From Mucor racemosus (Eukaryota; Mucoromycota; Mucoromycetes; Mucorales; Mucoraceae): DNA of 64,000 nt. Below the pieces are notes generated by a model. That model saw only the letters and a program-made list of their open reading frames with translations. It was not told the DNA's origin and ran no database searches. The position numbers and the translations under genes were made by a program. Where the stretch lies: NCBI GenBank assembly GCA_027405735.1, contig JAPEHQ010000009.1:1612001-1676000 (forward strand), written 5' to 3'. Shown here in pieces: positions 23,683 through 34,723 of this stretch (position 1 is its first letter; each line of letters begins with the position of its first letter).

Positions 23683-24211
23683 TGTGTGTTGTATTTTACC
23701 TAGTATCATACGTTATAACCTTCTACAGTATCAATAAAACTTACAATCTATTGACTACGACATTTATTGAAGTGCAAAGTCTTGATATCGGATATAAAAA
23801 ACCTCAGCGTACTAAGTTTAATCTAATAATTACCAAGAACGCTTGGACCTCAACTATGACAGCATATTATTTCATCCCAGCGGTTAATTAATCAAATATC
23901 CATTAAATCAACATCCAAGCACATTTAGCGCAGCATTAAAACAAGACAACTCACAAGTTCTGCAAGAATGGTTAAATTATGATTGATCCATTTCAATCCA
24001 TAGATTACTATCAAACAGATATAATGGCTCAATAATGCCTTAAATTACATCTCAGGATCTCAATGTCAAATTAATATAAAAGACCATATTTTTATATCTA
24101 AATGAACGATATCTTGTTTTATTATACAGTTGAAGAAATGATTCATTACTCATTCTTTTTTAATTGTATTCTGTTTTAAGTATTATTCATTAAACCTGAA
24201 AATATATGACA
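23683..24211 (+). mobile_element. LTR, family H, copy H1
   Basis: A 529-bp unit beginning TGTGTGTTGTATTTTACC and ending GAAAATATATGACA (TG...CA), nearly identical to 61127-61657. It has a TATA-like AATATAAAAGACC at about 24075. It also contains ATCCCAGCGGTTAATTAATC, related to a block in the insertion at 41.6-42.05 kb. No target-site duplication is visible: the left flank is family A and the right flank is the RRM-like remnant. Confidence 0.62.
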
Positions 24212-24242
24212 CTTTGATTTTACTTCCTTCCACACATTCTAG

Positions 24243-25002
24243 TTTTTTCTGGTCTTTCGTATTACTGTCTTTAAGTGCTCTAGTACGGTTAGAAACTGCA
24301 AGTGCAGACTTTTGTCACACGTATTTGTTGGAGGTAGGAATGGGCTTCGATTCGAGTTTGAATCGAGTTTTAACGGAAACGGCCATTCGATTCGAGTTGG
24401 AAAACGGCCCGTTCTTTTGTAACCCAGATAAAAAACGGGGTGGGAGCAAGTATTGGTTTGCCTTAAGGAGGCTGTTAATAGCAACCTTGTCAAGTTAATA
24501 TGGGATTATGAATCGATAATAGCATATTTGACAGTTTCACAACTTGAAGTATTTTTTCAATCCTGTTTTCGAGCTTAGCTAACAAAAAAAGAAAAGAAGA
24601 AACTCGAATACCCTCATTCGAGTTTGCATAAAAAACGGCCCGTTAAAGCAGTCAAACTCGGTTAACCGTAATACGATGCGTTGTTTGTGAAATCCTAGTT
24701 GGAGGGTACGCTTTGGAAGGGATGTCTGCCGAAGGCGTTGAAATTGTGATTAATCGCTGCTCAGTTTTGAAATGCAAGCACATTTGCAAACCTCAAAAAG
24801 TAACCGGGTAGGTACTACAGTAGCTTTTATAAATTAAATCTATTTATTCATTTTTTATAGTCTCTGCTTAATACATTTTCAAAACGTAACAGAAGCTGCT
24901 GATTTCTTTAGAACATACTCTTGGAGACATAGGTCACTCTGCAAAAAGTTATCAGGAGCCTATGTCAAAGAAGCGGTCTTCGATGGTATTAAAGCTAACT
25001 AG
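24243..25002 (+). pseudogene. RRM-like gene remnant interrupted by a hAT MITE
   Basis: Two exons remain. Exon a is 24243-24334 plus 24706-24807, with the MITE and one target-site copy (24335-24705) removed. Exon b is 24861-25002. Exon a follows a good acceptor (pyrimidines then CTAG) and ends at GTAGGT; exon b follows TTTTTTATAG and ends in TAG. Without the insertion the frame is open for 111 codons with matching phase. It reads VFVGGY, a spaced helix SAEGVEIVINRC, then GLCLIHFQNVTEAADFF, the order of RNP2 and RNP1 strands in an RNA-recognition motif. The end is basic (RHRSLCKKLSGAYVKEAV). Upstream exons are gone: LTR H1 ends 32 bp before. RRM assignment is tentative; it could be an element-encoded protein. 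Confidence 0.5.
24335..24697. mobile_element. hAT-type MITE with 8-bp target-site duplication
   Basis: A 363-bp insertion starting TAGGAATGGGCTTCG and ending TTTGTGAAATCCTA, so its termini pair as TAGGA/TCCTA. It is flanked by a perfect 8-bp duplication GTTGGAGG at 24327-24334 and 24698-24705. Eight-bp duplications and TAGGNNTGGGC-like ends are characteristic of hAT elements. It encodes no transposase, so it is non-autonomous. Internal sub-repeats of TCGAGTTTGAATCGAG and AAAACGGCCCGTT form palindromes near both ends. Confidence 0.85.
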
Positions 25003-25070
25003 GTAATTTTGAAATTTGTTGATTTAAGTGTTATATCAAAAGATACTAATATAAAAATACTCTGCTAAAA

Positions 25071-25680
25071 TGTAATGAGTCAAACATTTCAGTTTCATTC
25101 ATGCAAAACCTTGCCTCATTCCTTATATAAATACTACAAGGAAATCATTACACGATCCCTTGTAGATTTATCTGTCTTGTTACACTCCCTTTACTTTTAT
25201 TTATTCACTAATAAATATCTAATTTACAAATAAGAACACCAACCTTCATCAATCCAGTGATCACCAATTTATAATAGTAAGAATAATATCTATAAGCATA
25301 TTATCCACCTTTGTTGTTAGTCCAAAATTATAGATCATTACATAAAAGATACATTCTATTAATTCATTGATGCTTCGTATTTATATGCTTTCTAAATGGT
25401 TATATGATTATTAATATTATTAATGAATTCCCCGGTATTCAGTTACTTCATATGATTTGGGAACAAATCATATACAATGGAATTTGTGGAATTGGGAATC
25501 TGTGATTGTATCATTTGGATAAGATGTAGGATTGCTTATGTTTCATTGTTGCCAAGTGTTCCTGAAGGTTCCTGATAGTCGCTGTTAATGCTAGTGGTTA
25601 TGTATGACATTTAGTATGAGTTACTAAATGTAATAATGCCATGTTGGATTTCAATAGTTGTTCCTGGATTTCTACATCTG
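25071..25680. repeat. LTR-like repeat F, copy 1
   Basis: The part 25090-25260 is the complement of 43170-43330 (shared AAATTAGATATTTATTA and TTCCTTG.AGTATTTATA, the latter TATA-like). The part 25530-25680 resembles 40985-41105 in the same orientation. It may be an LTR (TGTAATGAGTCAAAC... start), but I could not find a duplication to fix its ends. Confidence 0.5.
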
Positions 25681-26149
25681 GGTAAACTTTTGATATATCA
25701 TTAAGAATAATTATTAACAAAAATTTTGCTAGAAGATCTATCCACCATTCGAACACGATTGATACCTACAAAACTTTCTAGAAAATTGAGCGCTTGATTC
25801 CTACAATTAACCAGCAAATCAATGGAATGCTAAAATTATATCCATGGATACATGGATACCATTACAGCTGCAGTATACATTTGGAAACTTACAACCCATT
25901 CGGATCAATAATATTTACTGGTTTCAAGCATTTTTCCAGTTACTAAATTTCTGTCAAGCAAAAAAAAAGACATTTTTTTCAAAAACGTTCCCAAAAATCC
26001 TTTAAATCACTTATTAAACAATGAAATCAAGATATGCTCTTCATACAAGTACTGTGCATTAAGTGCAAATTCAAAATTTAATTTTGAACCATTATTTGGT
26101 TTTATAAAAAATTCCAGAAAATATCTAAAACAATGTACTTACCTAAATT
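25681..26149. other. Intergenic, unassigned
   Basis: No gene and no shared repeat recognised. Confidence 0.4.
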
Positions 26150-27375
26150 GATATGTTATTTTTTTGTATTCACAAGATAAATCCAACTGACAGGCTACTC
26201 GGCATTTTTGTTTTAGCAAAAAAATATTAAGTTTTCATCGAGATAATTAAAATAATAGTTCACATTACAGCTTAACCTTATGATAATTAGATTTCAAAAT
26301 TGATTTGGTGATAAATCGACCAGAAAACGATCAAAAAAAATTGTTTAATGGCTCATAAGCTGCAAAAGAAGTTGAAATAGGGTACTAAATGGTTTTTGTA
26401 CAGTTTTGAATTCTACATCCATTGAAATAAAATTTAAACAAATGTTTTACATTAAATTTTGCACAATATACGATTGAGATTTTGAATTTACACATCTCTT
26501 TTTATAAAAAAATAAATAAATATAATTAACGGCAATGATGGACAGCAAAATTATCTATCGAACGAGGCATAGCAAATCCCTCTAGTTGCATTTTTCGTAG
26601 AGAAAACAAAATTTTTGCCAATTTTTTTTTCAAATTTAGAATTTGGGATGAGGGTATACAAGGGAAAAATTGAAGATAGAAACGAAAGTATTTCTTTTTA
26701 CACATTTTTGAGGATATCTCCACGAAAAATCAATATTTTAAAAAAAGCCTAAATTGGGTCTGGGAGAGCTCAACAAACTCTATGACATGAATGTAAAAAA
26801 AAATGCTGCTCAGTATAACGAATATCTTGTAATCTATTACAAAAAGGTCAAAAAAATGAAAAAATAAAAGTGCTCCCAATTTTTTAACCAAAATATATTA
26901 TAGAGTTCTTCAAAACGAACAAGTAAATTTTATTATTAGAAAATGTTAGTATAGCTTAATTTTTTGTAAAGATATGAAGCCTCAAAATTTTTAATTTTTA
27001 GCAATGAAATACGCTTAAAAATCTGAAACATTAACACTGAAAAATTAATACCAACTGCAAAAATTAGGATGTCTCCTGATACTTATTTTTGGATGAAAGT
27101 TGAACATCTCAGGTAGATGGACATATAATTTTTTCTTGGCGTTATTTAGTGAAAAAAAAAAAAGTGAGCAGGACCAAAAGTAGGATTCAGTTTTTAAGAT
27201 TAAAATGGCGAATTTTACCTGTTTTGAGTCTTTCGTGAGATATATATAATGATTTTAAGAATAGATAGCGTAATGTGATCAATTCATATCTATTTTGTAG
27301 TGTCTTAGATATATCCTGAAAATTGCTTATTATGGGATTAGTTATAAAAAAAAGTGGCACGTCCGGATTTTAAAG
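26150..27375 (+). repeat. Family B repeat, copy B2
   Basis: Same orientation as B1 and uninterrupted at the site where B1 carries the solo LTR (compare 26300-26320). It ends around GTGGCACGTCCGGATTTTAAAGATT, where B4 reads GGCATGCTCCGATTTTGAAG in complement. The reading frame that is open in B1 is broken here. Confidence 0.75.
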
Positions 27376-27557
27376 ATTATATCTAATCAGTATTTCATTT
27401 AGAAACTAATGCAATTCAACATCCTTTTTTAAATATATATATTTTGAAATTTTTATATATATTAAAACTTTTCTTAGCTTTATTAGTATAGTAAATGTAA
27501 TGGCTTGTTTATAGACGGGTGAGAAAGGAGGAAAAAGGGATAAGAAGCGATAATATG

Positions 27558-29745
27558 TTACTTCAATTCATCTTGTGGTTGCTGATTTAATGATGCTAAA
27601 TGTACACGACTACTACTACCACTGCCACTCAACGGTCTCACATTGCTGGAGGATCTGCCTCTTTTCCATGCCTTTTCAAGTCTACCCATTTCTTTTTGTG
27701 TATCTGGACTTGGTGGATTAGTTAAATCCGCTAAATGCCAATCTGTTCCAGCAAAATTGCTCACTTTTCCATGAACGCCTTCTTCCATCTTCATTAATTC
27801 AGCTACAAATCCAATGTTGGGAGATATGTTGGGCCTTGCTTTTACAATGTGTCTATATGCTTTTTTAAGTGTCCAATTTTCTGATAAAACTAAGTAGGCC
27901 AAAATAGCAGCGGCAGATCTTGATTTGCCTGCTTTGCAATGAACATAAATTGGTTCATGATGTTTCTTTGAATCATCTAAATGCAAAATCATGTAAATAT
28001 ATGAATATTGTTTTGCATTTATATATATTTATATATCTACCTATCACTTGTACCGCTTTTTTAAGTGTCCCTTGAACATTTTGCATTTCCACAGTATCTC
28101 GAGCAGCAATCTTTTGGTAATTGAAATTCTCTTTCAAGCCTGGAACATCATCATCACATTCTTCAGCCATATTTAACACACGCTTTATGGATCTTTGCTG
28201 TAAGCCACTCACTTGATCTGTTGTTACTATTTCTGGACCCAAATACAAGAAATTTGGAATGATTTCTGAAATTATAAAATCATATTCATTTTCTGTTTTT
28301 GGAGTCAAATCTCCCAAGGCGGTCATCATTGGTTGATCATCACTTGGCAATTGTTCCAATGGTGTATGGAAAACATCCTCCTCGGGCGAAAACAACGTAG
28401 CGGTGGCTGGTTCTGTAATGCTCGACATCATGCCATTGTTGTTAATACCAGCATTACGTTGCTTTAACGAATTGGACGAAATACCACTTTTACGCATAGT
28501 GGTATCTAAACTGAATAAACTAGCTCTTCGTTGTACATTACTGTTTGCCATATTGTGGTAATTGTTGTTTTTGTTGGATGAAAGTGTAGTTGCACTACGT
28601 GATACCATAGGCATAGGCATTTTGAGTTTATTGGTAAATAATTGACTTTTGCTGGTAGATGGTAATGGTACAGGAGGTGAATCTGATAAAGAAGCTCGAT
28701 GATGCGTTGTGCCTTGTTGATAAGTATGTGTGAAATCCCAATTATTAAATCCTTCATAACCATGATGCAACCATTGTACGATACAATTTGTATTTTGAGA
28801 GAGCACGCCCATGAGGATCCATGTTGCACTGGTATCGTTGATCATCTGATCGTCGTATAAAACACATTGAGCATTTTGGGGCAAAAATTGAATGTCTTCT
28901 AGTTGATACCTTTTAAGCCATGTACGATAAAGGTCTGTACCTTCTGGTGTTGTTATAAAACTCTCTAGATTAAAATTACTTACAACACCTCTACGATAAC
29001 GTTTCACTAGTAATGTAGGTACATTTATATTGATTGAATCACGAACATGAGATTTTTCAAACATTTCCAAAGGTCGCATATCGATTAATAATGGCTTTAT
29101 AGTATCTTGCTGTTGTAATATATGACCCAACTCAGCAGGCTCCATTGGTTTGATGTCTTTGATAGCTTTGGATACCATTGAAGAGTTATTGCTGTTTCCA
29201 TGTGGATTATGATGAATAGGGGTATTAAGTGTGGCTGATAATCGTTTTGCTATTCTACCACGATTGTTTACTGTTGGAGTAGTAGTAGTGGTAGTAGTAA
29301 TATTATTAGATTTTGGTGAAGATGGAGGTATGATTGTAGCGTTGTTATTGTTAATAGTGAATAATGGTGGACTTTGGTCTTCTTTATTTTGCTGGTAATC
29401 AGTGATTGCAGATTTGAAATTCGAGTAATTTATACCATTTGAATCTCTTCTTTTTCCATCAGTTGTTGATGCCGATGATTCTTGTGCTGAAGATGGACGA
29501 TAATAGCTAAAACTACCAGATGAACGTTTTCTTAATGCTGGTGTAGGCGCTAGTGTTGGTGGTGGTGCTAGTGTTGTTGTAGTTGTTACTTTTGCTGTGG
29601 GTGATTTAATGTTACGTGTATCTGCTAATGAAGTTTGTGAACGAAATGCAGCAGATAATTTATCCATAATTCCACTTGCATTTTCATTTTCTGTTGTATT
29701 ATTTAGTGATAATGATTTTTTTGTGGTTTGAGGCGAAGAATTCAT
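27558..29745 (-). CDS. MAP kinase phosphatase-like: rhodanese/CDC25-homology plus dual-specificity phosphatase domain
   Basis: Predicted to dephosphorylate both Tyr and Thr of an activated MAP kinase. Two exons (28041-29745 and 27558-27976) give 707 aa. A long Ser/Thr/Asn-rich region (1-200) precedes a rhodanese-like domain at about 205-340 (PLLIDMRPLEMFEKSHV). This holds a basic cluster LLVKRYRRG at about residues 244-252, where animal MAP kinase phosphatases carry their kinase-docking motif. The phosphatase domain starts near 490 (IIPNFLYLGP). General acid is D550 (ARDTVEMQN) and the signature VHCKAGKSRS has C582 and R588. After the signature come AAILAYLV and RPNISPN. The junction (donor GTAGAT, acceptor TTTAG) keeps frame. 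The C-terminal tail is Ser-rich. Which kinase it acts on cannot be told. Confidence 0.88.
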
Positions 29746-29955
29746 ATTGAAGAGAGAGAATAAAAATATGTATATAAAAGCAAAGATATTTATAGTATTA
29801 TTTAAATATAATTATTGTTTTAATATATAAATACACATACACACACACATGTATATAATATAAGTGTGTGACAAGAAAGAAAGAGAGAGAGAGAGAAAGG
29901 TGGAAAGAAATAAAGAAAAAAAAAAAAACTCCTGATATAGCGCATCTGGCACCAC

Positions 29956-30010
<55 letters not shown>

Positions 30011-30194
30011 TGTCTCTGTTTCTGTCTCTCTTACTCACACTTTGACATTGCTGCCTGCTGCGTTCAATCCGACTGACTGAATCTGGTTTCGCCGCTCTCA
30101 TTTATTTTATTTTACAAATATAAAATACGTGCAAGGTACATAACAAACAACAACAATATGGAACAAACATTCAAGATTCTTTTTCATTTTTTTA
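29746..30194. promoter_or_regulatory. Promoter region of the phosphatase gene, with microsatellites
   Basis: Upstream of the minus-strand phosphatase gene lie a purine run (AAAGAGAGAGAGAGAG, 29879-29897), an A run and a long (TC)n tract. This stretch also contains the 3' end of the coiled-coil gene. No defined promoter motif was found. Confidence 0.4.
29961..30006 (+). repeat. (TC)n microsatellite
   Basis: About 23 uninterrupted TC units, followed by imperfect CTCTGTCTCTGTTTCTGTCTC. Confidence 0.95.
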
Positions 30195-30787
30195 TTACTT
30201 TTTATTTGCAAGCTGATCACGTAATTCTGATATTTTATCAGTTTGTTTCTTTACAAGTTCCATTAATTGCTCTGTTCGAAGTTGATACTGCGAAAGTAAT
30301 TGCTTCGTATGCTGTAATTCATTTGCTAGATTTTGCACATAGTCTTCATCTACTGTAGCAGTAGCAGAATTATCCAATGGTTTTGTAGTCTACATACGAA
30401 AAAAAAAAGAGGTTACACATCATGTCAATGCTTCATGTTAAATATTCTTTTTACCATGGGTGTTTGATATGATGTACTTGCGGTTGGTATTATATTATTG
30501 ATGGTATTGGTTGTGGTATTGGTTGTGGTATAAGTGTGTGAAGAACTGGGTGTGGGTTGTATTTGTGGTGTTTCATAAAAGAAATCTATAGATTGGTATT
30601 GTTGTTGTTGTTGTTGTTGCTGTTGCTCGTTATAGATGTAAGCTTGTTGATGTGATGCTTGTTGATATTGATCAAATGGAATTCCGGTGGGTATATGAGT
30701 TGATGTGGTTGCTATTGGTATGATACTTGCATTCGCAGCGCTTGTAGTCGCATAAAAGCTTGGGTCGAGTATTTGAGTTTGATCCAT
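30195..30787 (-). CDS. Small protein with polyQ tract and C-terminal coiled coil, unknown function
   Basis: Two exons (30455-30787 and 30195-30389, donor GTAAAA, acceptor TATGTAG) give 175 aa. The N-terminal half is rich in Thr, Ser, Gln and Tyr and has a run of nine Gln at about residues 55-63. The last 60 residues are a heptad-rich helix (VQNLANELQHTKQLLSQYQ... ELRDQLANKK), a likely coiled coil for dimerisation. No catalytic motif is visible and I do not recognise the family. Splicing joins TPM to TTKPLDN in frame. It is on the same strand as the phosphatase gene, 450 bp upstream of it, with no evidence of a functional link. Confidence 0.68.
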
Positions 30788-33700
30788 CTTGTAAGGTATA
30801 TAATGATTTTTGATGTATATGAAAAAAGAGTGGAAAAAAAGATATTTAAATATGTTTCTTTCTTTATATTTTTAAAACGAAAAAAAAATGGCTTCAGTTA
30901 CACTAAATGATACGCGCGCCACAGCTTTTCGGTTTGTTGTGTTGTGTTTACAAATCAGCACAGCCAAAAATATGTTGGAGATGTTTAAAAAAAGATTTAC
31001 TAAATGCTATTTTGAGTGATGAGAATTTCAAGGGAGAAAGAAAAAGAAATAAAAGAAAGAGAGATAGCAAGGGAAACGAGGGGATGATCAAGGGGTTCGC
31101 TTCGGTCCAAAAATAATAATCTTATTTTTAGATGCTGTGTCATGTAAAACAAGTTACACTTTGATTTGGGTGTGCTGTATTTTCATGGTAACTTTCCCCC
31201 TTTCTCTTACTATTGCGCATTTTACTTTAAATTCAGACGAGATTATTTAAGTTAAGACGAAACAGGAACCAAATGAGAATAAGATTTAGGACAAGTAGAG
31301 AATTGATCTGGGATGAATATAGCTACTAAAATGTCTACTTTAACTGTCCACACAATGTAAAAATGTGGGTAGTTAAGAAATCACGCACAATAACTAATAT
31401 CGCTTACTGCCGACATGCAGAAATAAAAATACAAAAGCATGTCTGAGATGCTACAGTTAAATACAGCGTCCATTTTCTCTCTGCCTAAAAGTCAAAACTT
31501 TACTGTATTATAGTTTAACGAGAAATTAAAATATAAAAGTAATTTCTGAAGGAGAAAATAGGCGGTCGATTCATCCAACAATTTTTATGAGCATCCACAG
31601 GTCCTTTTTTCTTCGAATCTCAAAAACGTACACAAAACTTTGAATTTTTCTACGAGAAATGTAGTTATGGTTGCATCCAATACCTCAATCTGTAGATAAT
31701 TTTACGGATCATTATTTAAACAAGTTCTATTTGAAAAATTGCTTGAAAATCAAGAGAAAATTCTTCTCTCAAAATTTATTGTAAACTTGAAGTGAAATTT
31801 TGAAGTTTTTTTTTTTAGCTTTTTGTTGAAATTTACACCATTCCATGCATGATCCAAATTAGTGCTCCAAATTATTAGTAAATTAGCTCAACTTACTATG
31901 TACTTTGTTGCGCATTTCAAGTTTCTCGGATTTGTCATTTTGTATTTCAAATGCTGAAACTCCTATGTTTTCTATAGTGAGAGCGTTCCATTTTCTCGTT
32001 GTTTTTCGTATATATCGATTATATACACACTTAAAATGTAGGTTTATACTAGATCAATGTTGGTATAATTAATTAATCCTTAACTATGCACATTTTTACA
32101 TCTTTAGTGAGGACAGTTAAAGAAGACATTTTAAGGCTATTCCACCAGTGCGGACCGAAAAATCAATTGAGACCAACTCCAATCTGAGTATGACAAATTC
32201 TAACCATCAGCTCAATTCTTAAAAAGTATTAATCACTTTATTCTTCTGAAAGTTATTACCAGTTTGTATGAATTTGCATCCTCATTTGCTTAGATTTTAT
32301 TTTTGCTTTGCCTCAATATACAACTACAATCGTCCGTTTAATGGCAGCTTTGGTGTAATAGTTAAAAGTTCCAATATGGCTATTAATGTTGCACACATTA
32401 TCCCGAGCCACCATTTAATTTCAGTTTTGCTCAAATGTACGATGCACTGATATCGTATAAGCCAAAGTTAATAATTATCGTACTCAAAATTACATCATAA
32501 TATGCGATAGAACAATATGATCCGGGTTCTTGTTATGAACGTATTTTGGTATTTATGCAAATTACAGCTAGTAATGAAGATACTTGAATTTACGAATATC
32601 GTAAACTACAGACTATGCACATTCACCGTAGATAATACATTATTTCTACTTGAAATTCAGACATTTCAGGAAAATATTTAGACGATTTCCAATTGAATTT
32701 TGGACGATTGTAGTTATATATGGAGACAGAGTAAAAATGAAGTCTAGACAAAGCGAGAAACGATAAAGTATTGTTTCTAGATGCTAGTTGTTTATTACGA
32801 TAAATATTTAAATTGAGCTTATGTCCAAAATAATAAAACTGAAAAAGTACAATGTAATATTATTGACAGACAATATCACCTTGCTATTATTTTCACTATA
32901 AGCAAAACAAATAATCATTTCTTCCTAGCCTTAAGTAATTCTTTGAATATTCAACAAAATATAGAGTATAGCTTGTGCTTTCAAACATTCGTATCATGGA
33001 TTAATGCAATTTATCATTTTTCTTTGCATTATAAATGGAATGATGAAAAGATTTTTTTAAACCATCTTTTCATATATTCTGCTTCAATATTGAAATGACT
33101 TTATAATTTGAATATTAGTATGTGTAAACATTGATTACTTTAGATACTTTAAATATCTGTTTATTGTAGACCCGCGGTTCTTCTCTCATGAAAAGAAGAA
33201 CAAATGTAAGTATCACATCTAAAAGATGCCCCAAAGAGAACCTTTACTCATTAAAAGGTACAATATTACCCAAGCATCCTGTGTTGCTATTCAAGGACTA
33301 CAAGCCTTCTCTCTCTCTGCGTCTCTCTCTCTCTCTGTCCCTATCTGTCTTTACTTGAGCATTGTTTTTAAAGCTCTCGTGGTTACTACGCTTCAAGGTT
33401 TGCTATTATGATGGTGTATCTACTGCTTCTGCGTGATCATAAGGTTTTTTCCCCTCCTGCTGCCTTTTGGAGAAGGTTTTTTTAAGCCTGTGATCTTTCT
33501 TTTTGGCTCAATACTGATGTTTTTCAAGACTGGTGTTATTTACTCAAGATCTAAAGGTTTTTTCCCTCAAGGGCTGGTGCATTTGAAAGGTATTCTGAGG
33601 ACTTGTTCTGAACTAAGCACGATTTAATTCGCATGCTTTAAGGAGCTTGTCTAGAATGCTTTATGAACCTGTAAGTGATTTCTCACACTATTATATTTAC

Positions 33701-34009
33701 TTATCACTGATCTATTTTTTTCATTAGAGTTAACAATTGAAGGTGTATAATTTTTAACTGGTTCTAGACTGATTTTTTAGACAGCATGCTGCTTATCTTG
33801 CAGATCAAGATGGTGCAAATGTCTAAAACATTATAGTATTGTATGTTCTGCATCTATGGCTTGGATACTGATGCTTCTAAAGAAGGTGACGTGAAGTTTA
33901 TTGCAATCGCCATAACAAACACGGTTTCTTCTTCAGGAATTTAGATTATTATAGGTAAATTCATTTAGATTAATTCTTTGAAATAATACCTGAGACTAAT
34001 TTAATCTTG
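30788..34009. other. Long intergenic region, no supported gene
   Basis: 30788-31150 is the upstream region of the coiled-coil gene. From 31500 to 32700 the DNA is AT-rich with only short frames. The 33220-33640 stretch is less AT-rich, pyrimidine-patterned (TCTCTCTCTC at about 33310-33340) and has frames at 33226-33411 and 33433-33627 without recognisable motifs. It might be a transcribed leader or non-coding RNA gene, which I cannot support from sequence. Confidence 0.4.
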
Positions 34010-34170
34010 TCCAAATTTCCTTCTCATCATCTCTAAACCTCATTCTTATTTCATCCGAATTTTATGCTCACTATATCTAAATTTCAATTCTCGTTATATC
34101 CAAATTTTATCCTCATTACATTCTCATTTCATCCCAAATTTTGCTTATTTCGTCTGAATTTAAAGTAGAA
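34010..34170 (+). repeat. Degenerate tandem repeat, period about 36 bp
   Basis: The words CTCATTTCATCC, CAAATTTTATCCTCATTA, CTCACTATATCTAAATTTC and CTCGTTATATCCAAATTTT recur four to five times as imperfect copies. Confidence 0.6.
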
Positions 34171-34723
34171 ATACTGTAAATCCTAAAGAATTCGTCAGCA
34201 TGGCCTACAACAAATCAATAATAATAAGGTTTGAGAATTAAAGGTGCTTCATTGTATTCAATAGAAGCTTCTTGTGGAAATATGCTTTCAATAGTAATGA
34301 ACCCTGAAACCGTAAGAAGTTTTTATATTGATCTCATGAGGAAAAGTAAAAGAGTAAGTTGTGGCGATTCTGGAAAATCAATTCACAAAGAGAAAATTTT
34401 ATTTCAAAGAGTTTTTGCAACTGCTTAAAAAGTATTTATTAATTTGCTTTTATTATGAAAGAAATGCTTAGGATGTCAGCTTTAATATTATATTTTAATT
34501 TAGAAAAAAAAATAGCAATATATACTTTGGTTTACAATATTTGCTTGGAAGACGTGTATTTGTGAAAATCCAGTAATTAATGTACAGAACAAGAGCTTAG
34601 AATAGTAAGAAAAATCAAACAAGATGGTCATTTTGTTTATTATTATTACATTATTATCAACAATTGAAAAGGCAGACTTTTTTTTTGTGTACATTAGTTC
34701 TAAACAAGTAATATAAAGCTGTA
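34171..34723. other. Intergenic with one doubtful short frame
   Basis: A frame at 34231-34428 starts from a TTG codon and reads SIVMNPETVRSFYIDLMRK among other residues, which looks somewhat protein-like. No family is recognised and no splice partner was found; it may be a fragment of an old gene. Confidence 0.25.

Noticed and set aside
24214..24498. 94-codon open frame crossing the start of the MITE
   Set aside because: It runs across the MITE boundary at 24335 and uses a different frame from the interrupted gene, so it is accidental.
29868..30080. 70-codon frame with Ser-Leu repeats
   Set aside because: It is the translation of the (TC)n microsatellite.
33830..33960. Possible box C/D snoRNAs in 33.2-34.0 kb (CTGATG-like words)
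   Set aside because: No pair of proper C (RTGATGA) and D (CTGA) boxes with terminal stem could be found.
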